Shown here: positions 14,501 to 17,500 of the stretch, one piece after another
How the letters are laid out: each line of letters begins with the position of its first letter
Position numbering within the stretch: position 1 is the first letter of the stretch
NCBI GenBank assembly: GCA_002005505.1
Contig: KV908530.1
Location: 171,883 to 189,382, forward strand
Length of the DNA: 17,500 nucleotides
Direction of reading: 5' to 3'
From: Botryococcus braunii
Lineage: Eukaryota; Chlorophyta; Trebouxiophyceae
Notes under the pieces: model-generated
Told to the model about the DNA's origin: nothing
Seen by the model: only the letters and a program-made list of their open reading frames with translations
The model's database searches: none
Position numbers and translations under genes: made by a program

Positions 14501-16051
14501 TTACTTAAATATGGCTACAAACAGCTAGCTAGCTAAAGCTTGGACCAGGATTGTCACGAGCACAGAACTGGCGGGCTCGGAGCCAATATTTCAGCTGTTT
14601 TCCAACTTGAGAAAGGCCAACGGATACGTGTCTTGTGTGGAGGCATGTCGACATGCTCGAAAAGTGGTAGTTCTGGTGGCGGTGGAGGAACTTTTGTGAC
14701 TGTTGAAGGAGAGGATGAGCCGCTGATTGTTGCTGGAGGCGGTGGAGGAACCAGGTAACCAACAGCAAGTTGTCAGCCAACAGGCACAAGTACCTTGCCC
14801 ATATTGCCCATGTTGAGCAGTAGCTAATACCAGGACTCTGGGCTGAGCCTTTCACTACAATGCATCATGTGAGCGGAATGCCATACATATGTATACATGT
14901 TTATACTTTGCATGGTCATGGCTAAAGCGCTTCTTATGAACAGCTCTTTCCCTCAAAGTCGAACTCTAGAAACTCATAAATCATCATGAGCATGCATGCA
15001 GGGGTGCCAAACATGACTGGGATGGTCAGCACGCTTCTCTGCAACCTACCGGCACGGACGCCAGAGGGCAGAACCTCGAAGACGGGGGTAAGGGAGGCAA
15101 AAATGGTGCAGGTGGGTTGGCCTGGGCCTGCCGCAACACGAATTACGTAACATCTGTCTTTATGCGCATGTGTACATGTCTTGCATGAACATGTTCCCAC
15201 GAGTTTTCCCCACAAGATCTTCACCCAATTTACGAATATGCAGGAGGAACAGGATCATCATTTCTGGGCCTCGGTGGGGGCGGCGGTGGGTTTCGCCTTG
15301 ACGGCACTGATGGCAATGCATCCAGCCAGGGAGGGAAAGCTTTGAGTCGTAACAAGGGCCCAGAAGACTGCGCACTGTACGGAGGTTTCGGTGGAGGGGG
15401 AGGTGGCCAAGGCGGTGGAGGGGGAGGCGGATATTCAGGTCAGCACCTCTTTGTAGAACAGTATCTTGGACTCCTCCAAACCTCTGTCGTACACGGCATA
15501 TCAAGTAGAGCCTCGTCAATTCTAATGCATCAAACATACTGGAATAGATGACGCCTGCATGGAAAATCGTTAACTCGTTGTTAAGATAGAACATGAACCT
15601 TCCAGCATGTCGGATTAATGCCAAATACGCATACTTGGATGTATCTGGTATGTCTCAATACTCAAGTGTTTTTAAAATTAAGAGTGAAGCCTATACAATA
15701 GCATGGTATATCCCCTAACTGTCTTGGAGCTCTGATGTACAGTGATTTCAATATTGATGTACATTAACTTCACTTCACAAAGATCTTAGGTGAAGTAAAC
15801 GCTGCTTAACGTCAAAGTCCCTGTCTGGGACAGGCGGGGGCGGAGGCCAAGGTGGCGGTGGTGGCGGCAGTTTCATACATCACGATGCAATGTACGTCAC
15901 GAAAGACATCGGCTGCACTGGCAATGGAAGTGCAACCATCACCTTCTCCGCCAGCTTGAAGGGCAGATTGTCATCGATATCCACTAGAGCTGGCAAGTCA
16001 GTCTCAAGACTTCCAGCAGGCTTGCATCGTTGGCACTCAGCATTATGTTGA
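11567..16051 (+). CDS. BTB-BACK protein with ALK/LTK-type glycine-rich domain (10 exons)
   Basis: Predicted 542-aa protein. Exons: 11567-11613, 12071-12180, 12276-12454, 12713-12934, 13080-13223, 13725-13939, 14566-14754, 15002-15111, 15244-15438, 15834-16051; all GT-AG and in phase. The BTB domain (about 16-112) shows SDVVIL, CHKVLLSLHSSHFRALF and YNGEV. The BACK domain (about 141-234) shows DNFCKVVQESDFLSLP and IYEAVVHWL. BTB-BACK proteins usually link substrates to cullin-3 ubiquitin ligases. Instead of kelch repeats, residues about 274-512 match the glycine-rich domain of ALK/LTK receptors in order: WTVPTSGHYHI, GANISAVFQLEKG, PLIVAGGGGG, GGFGGGGGGQ, then a beta-rich end GNGSATITFS. There is no signal peptide, membrane segment or kinase. 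Weak points are the start (TGT before ATG; another ATG at 11524), donors GTTCCA at 13224 and GTCAGC at 15439. If intron 5 is not spliced, the BTB-BACK part would stop at 13316. Confidence 0.82.
13769..13793 (+). repeat. short in-frame 12-bp duplication
   Basis: AATATTGATGTC is repeated in tandem, giving the peptide NIDVNIDVN at the junction between BACK and the glycine-rich domain. This may reflect slippage in a linker tolerant of length changes. Confidence 0.7.
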
Positions 16052-17437
16052 GCATGTCCTATCATTGTCAATTCCATTCTGGAGTACCTCCAGAATGGAA
16101 TTGATGACGCCAAGGCGTGCAGCCAAGTGCCCAGCAGACTTAACATCAAGTAAAGACATCCAAGTGAGCTTCATCATATGAGGTTGCAACTGCTCAGCCA
16201 TCATCACACATTTCAATCCAATCCACGTCTCCTGACGTGACACTATCCCAAAGAGCCAGTGCCAGTGGAGATGCCAGCTTAAATACTAAGGGACCCCATA
16301 ACAGTAAAGCCAGTGGAGATGGATCCCTCTTAGATACTAAGGGACCCCATAACGGGGCATACTTTATAATGCTTTCTGTGTTGCAACACACATGAAAACT
16401 CCCGCGAAGTTAGATCGGCAGTTAGTTAGGTTCATGAAAAGTGCAGCAGATTGACACAGCACACATCTGTTTGCGTATATCAGTGTTTGCCTTAGGTCCA
16501 TTCCCCATGTATATGAAAACTAAACTCTGCATTACCTTGAAAAGACGAGATTGAGTCGTACTGTAGGCACTCGGGGGTAGGGGGCGTTGGTATCTAAAGA
16601 TCCACGCACAAGACGAGCGGCACAAATCCCGATCTTTGGCAGGCTTCGCACCTCGTGATGGCATTACCCCCCAGGTTTCCAGGCTTCCGGCTGAAAATCA
16701 GTGGAAGAAGAGGAGGCAGCCTCTGATGGTCGTTCACTACCTGTTTGCTGGTGGCCCTCCTTCGTTGTTTTGCTTGAACTCACACTATCTGCCTCAGCAT
16801 TTGCATTGCTAAGGGGGCGTCCATGCTGCGTCTCTCCCTGCAGAATCCCCGGTGCACAACGCAAATTTGCTTGGAAAAAGATGCATACCACATGTATTGA
16901 ATAGTAATTAGTGCTCTTAAACAGCAATGCAAGTTACCCTAGTTTGCGTTGTTCCGATAACGTCCAGAAACTGACAGCTAGCTATGGCGAACATCTTGAT
17001 GAAGTAAGGACCTCACATGATCTGTCACAAGCAGGTGGGGGGGGGGGGATAACAGGGTGGAAGGGGGTGGGGGAGGCAAAAGGGGTGAGGAGAGGTGGAG
17101 AGAGTTGGGGAGGTTCCTTAAAGACTACGAGGGAAGGGAAGGAAAGGAGGCTCAAAGCTGTAGTCTTCAACCTGGGGAGCAGCATGGCTAAGAAGAGAGC
17201 TACCTTTGCTGTCAGCTGCTGGACGAAGCGGTTGAGGTCAGGACCCCCAGCTGGATTTCTTAGCCCCTCAGCCTGATTCCAAGCCCAGAAGCACAGATCA
17301 CTATCTGAATACATCCTATCAGTGCATTGCTTTTAGGGATGTCGACAAGTGAGAAGTCAACTCATAAAGCCACTCACAAGTTTTGAATGGTCCAGGATAG
17401 GATGGGTCATAATACCGTAGTGACCGTAAACATCGTA
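16043..17437 (-). CDS. C-terminal exons of an unrecognised gene, 5' part outside the window
   Basis: Not recognised. Phase-compatible minus-strand exons can be chained: 17437-17378 (weakest), 17272-17204, 16837-16668, 16593-16536 and 16231-16043, ending in TAA. Together they give about 180 residues. They comprise a YDVYGHYG piece, a helical LNRFVQQL segment, a long Ser/Thr/Glu-rich low-complexity part, a Pro-rich joint (YQRPLPPSAY), and a final amphipathic helical segment (MAEQL..SLLDVKSAGHLAARLG..SILEVLQNG). Alternatively, reading through the donor at 16667 stops at once at TAA (16664-16666), leaving a shorter disordered tail. The YDVYG piece recalls the end of a J domain and the HLAARLG piece an ankyrin helix, but neither is long enough to name. 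The gene would be transcribed towards the BTB gene. Confidence 0.42.
16068..16104. repeat. perfect 17-bp hairpin with 3-base loop
   Basis: TCAATTCCATTCTGGAG is followed by TAC and then its exact reverse complement. Two G-T wobbles and one further pair could extend the stem outward. It lies 17 bases past the BTB stop codon, so it would fold in that gene's 3' untranslated region. On the other strand it falls inside the predicted last exon of the converging gene. Confidence 0.9.
16261..16355. repeat. imperfect two-copy tandem repeat, about 48-51 bp unit
   Basis: GCCAGTGGAGATG occurs at 16261 and 16309. ATACTAAGGGACCCCATAAC occurs at 16283 and 16334. The spacer between these two blocks differs between the copies. 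It lies in the predicted last intron of the minus-strand gene, or in intergenic DNA if that gene model is wrong. Confidence 0.85.
17036..17048. repeat. G13 homopolymer within a G-rich stretch
   Basis: Thirteen G open a G/A-rich stretch reaching about 17115, in the intron between exons 17272-17204 and 16837-16668 of the minus-strand gene. The proline-rich minus frame across it is a product of the C-rich complement. Confidence 0.8.
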
Positions 17438-17500
17438 CTAAACATATTTGATGTTCAATATTTAGGGATATTTAGAAATTCAAGTTTCGGGCGTCCAATT

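Noticed and set aside
13686..16051. ALK/LTK receptor tyrosine kinase
   Set aside because: The glycine-rich domain matches, but there is no signal peptide, no membrane segment and no kinase exon before the stop, and it is joined to BTB-BACK exons upstream.
16043..16400. Ankyrin-repeat gene or pseudogene on the minus strand
   Set aside because: Short pieces resemble ankyrin helices, but they fall in different frames and no full repeat with the usual loop motif can be read.

Overview
This is nuclear DNA of a eukaryote. Genes are split by spliceosomal introns (GT-AG) of about 60 to 850 bases, there are long dinucleotide microsatellites, and no operon logic. Three genes can be assembled exon by exon with matching splice phases, and part of a fourth is visible at the right edge. 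The lineage is uncertain. The single-thioredoxin sulfhydryl oxidase with a C-terminal membrane anchor and the short kinesin-1-like motor both look like the green-lineage (plant/algal) forms. The third gene carries a glycine-rich domain best known from animal ALK/LTK receptors. I would guess an alga, possibly of the green lineage, or another protist, rather than an animal or a land plant.

Layout. 1-390: flank with repeated GGTACC motifs. 391-4350 (minus): seven-exon kinesin of 477 aa, whose introns hold a (GA)n-G18 tract and a (CA)n tract. 4351-7090: gene-poor spacer dominated by C18-(TC)n-(TG)n and (CA)n-(CG)n satellites. 7091-11157 (minus): nine-exon quiescin sulfhydryl oxidase of 476 aa with all three CxxC motifs and a C-terminal membrane segment. 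11158-11566: short divergent intergenic region. 11567-16051 (plus): ten-exon gene predicted to encode a 542-aa BTB-BACK protein joined to an ALK/LTK-type glycine-rich domain. 16043-17437 (minus): C-terminal exons of an unrecognised gene, running tail-to-tail into the BTB gene so that the two predicted coding ends overlap by 9 bases.

The genes do not form one pathway. The oxidase works in the secretory route, the kinesin on microtubules and possibly membranes, and the BTB-BACK protein probably as a cullin-3 type adaptor. The most unusual item is the BTB-BACK plus glycine-rich fusion. Next are the kinesin's hydrophobic C-terminus and a perfect 17-bp hairpin beside the convergent gene ends.
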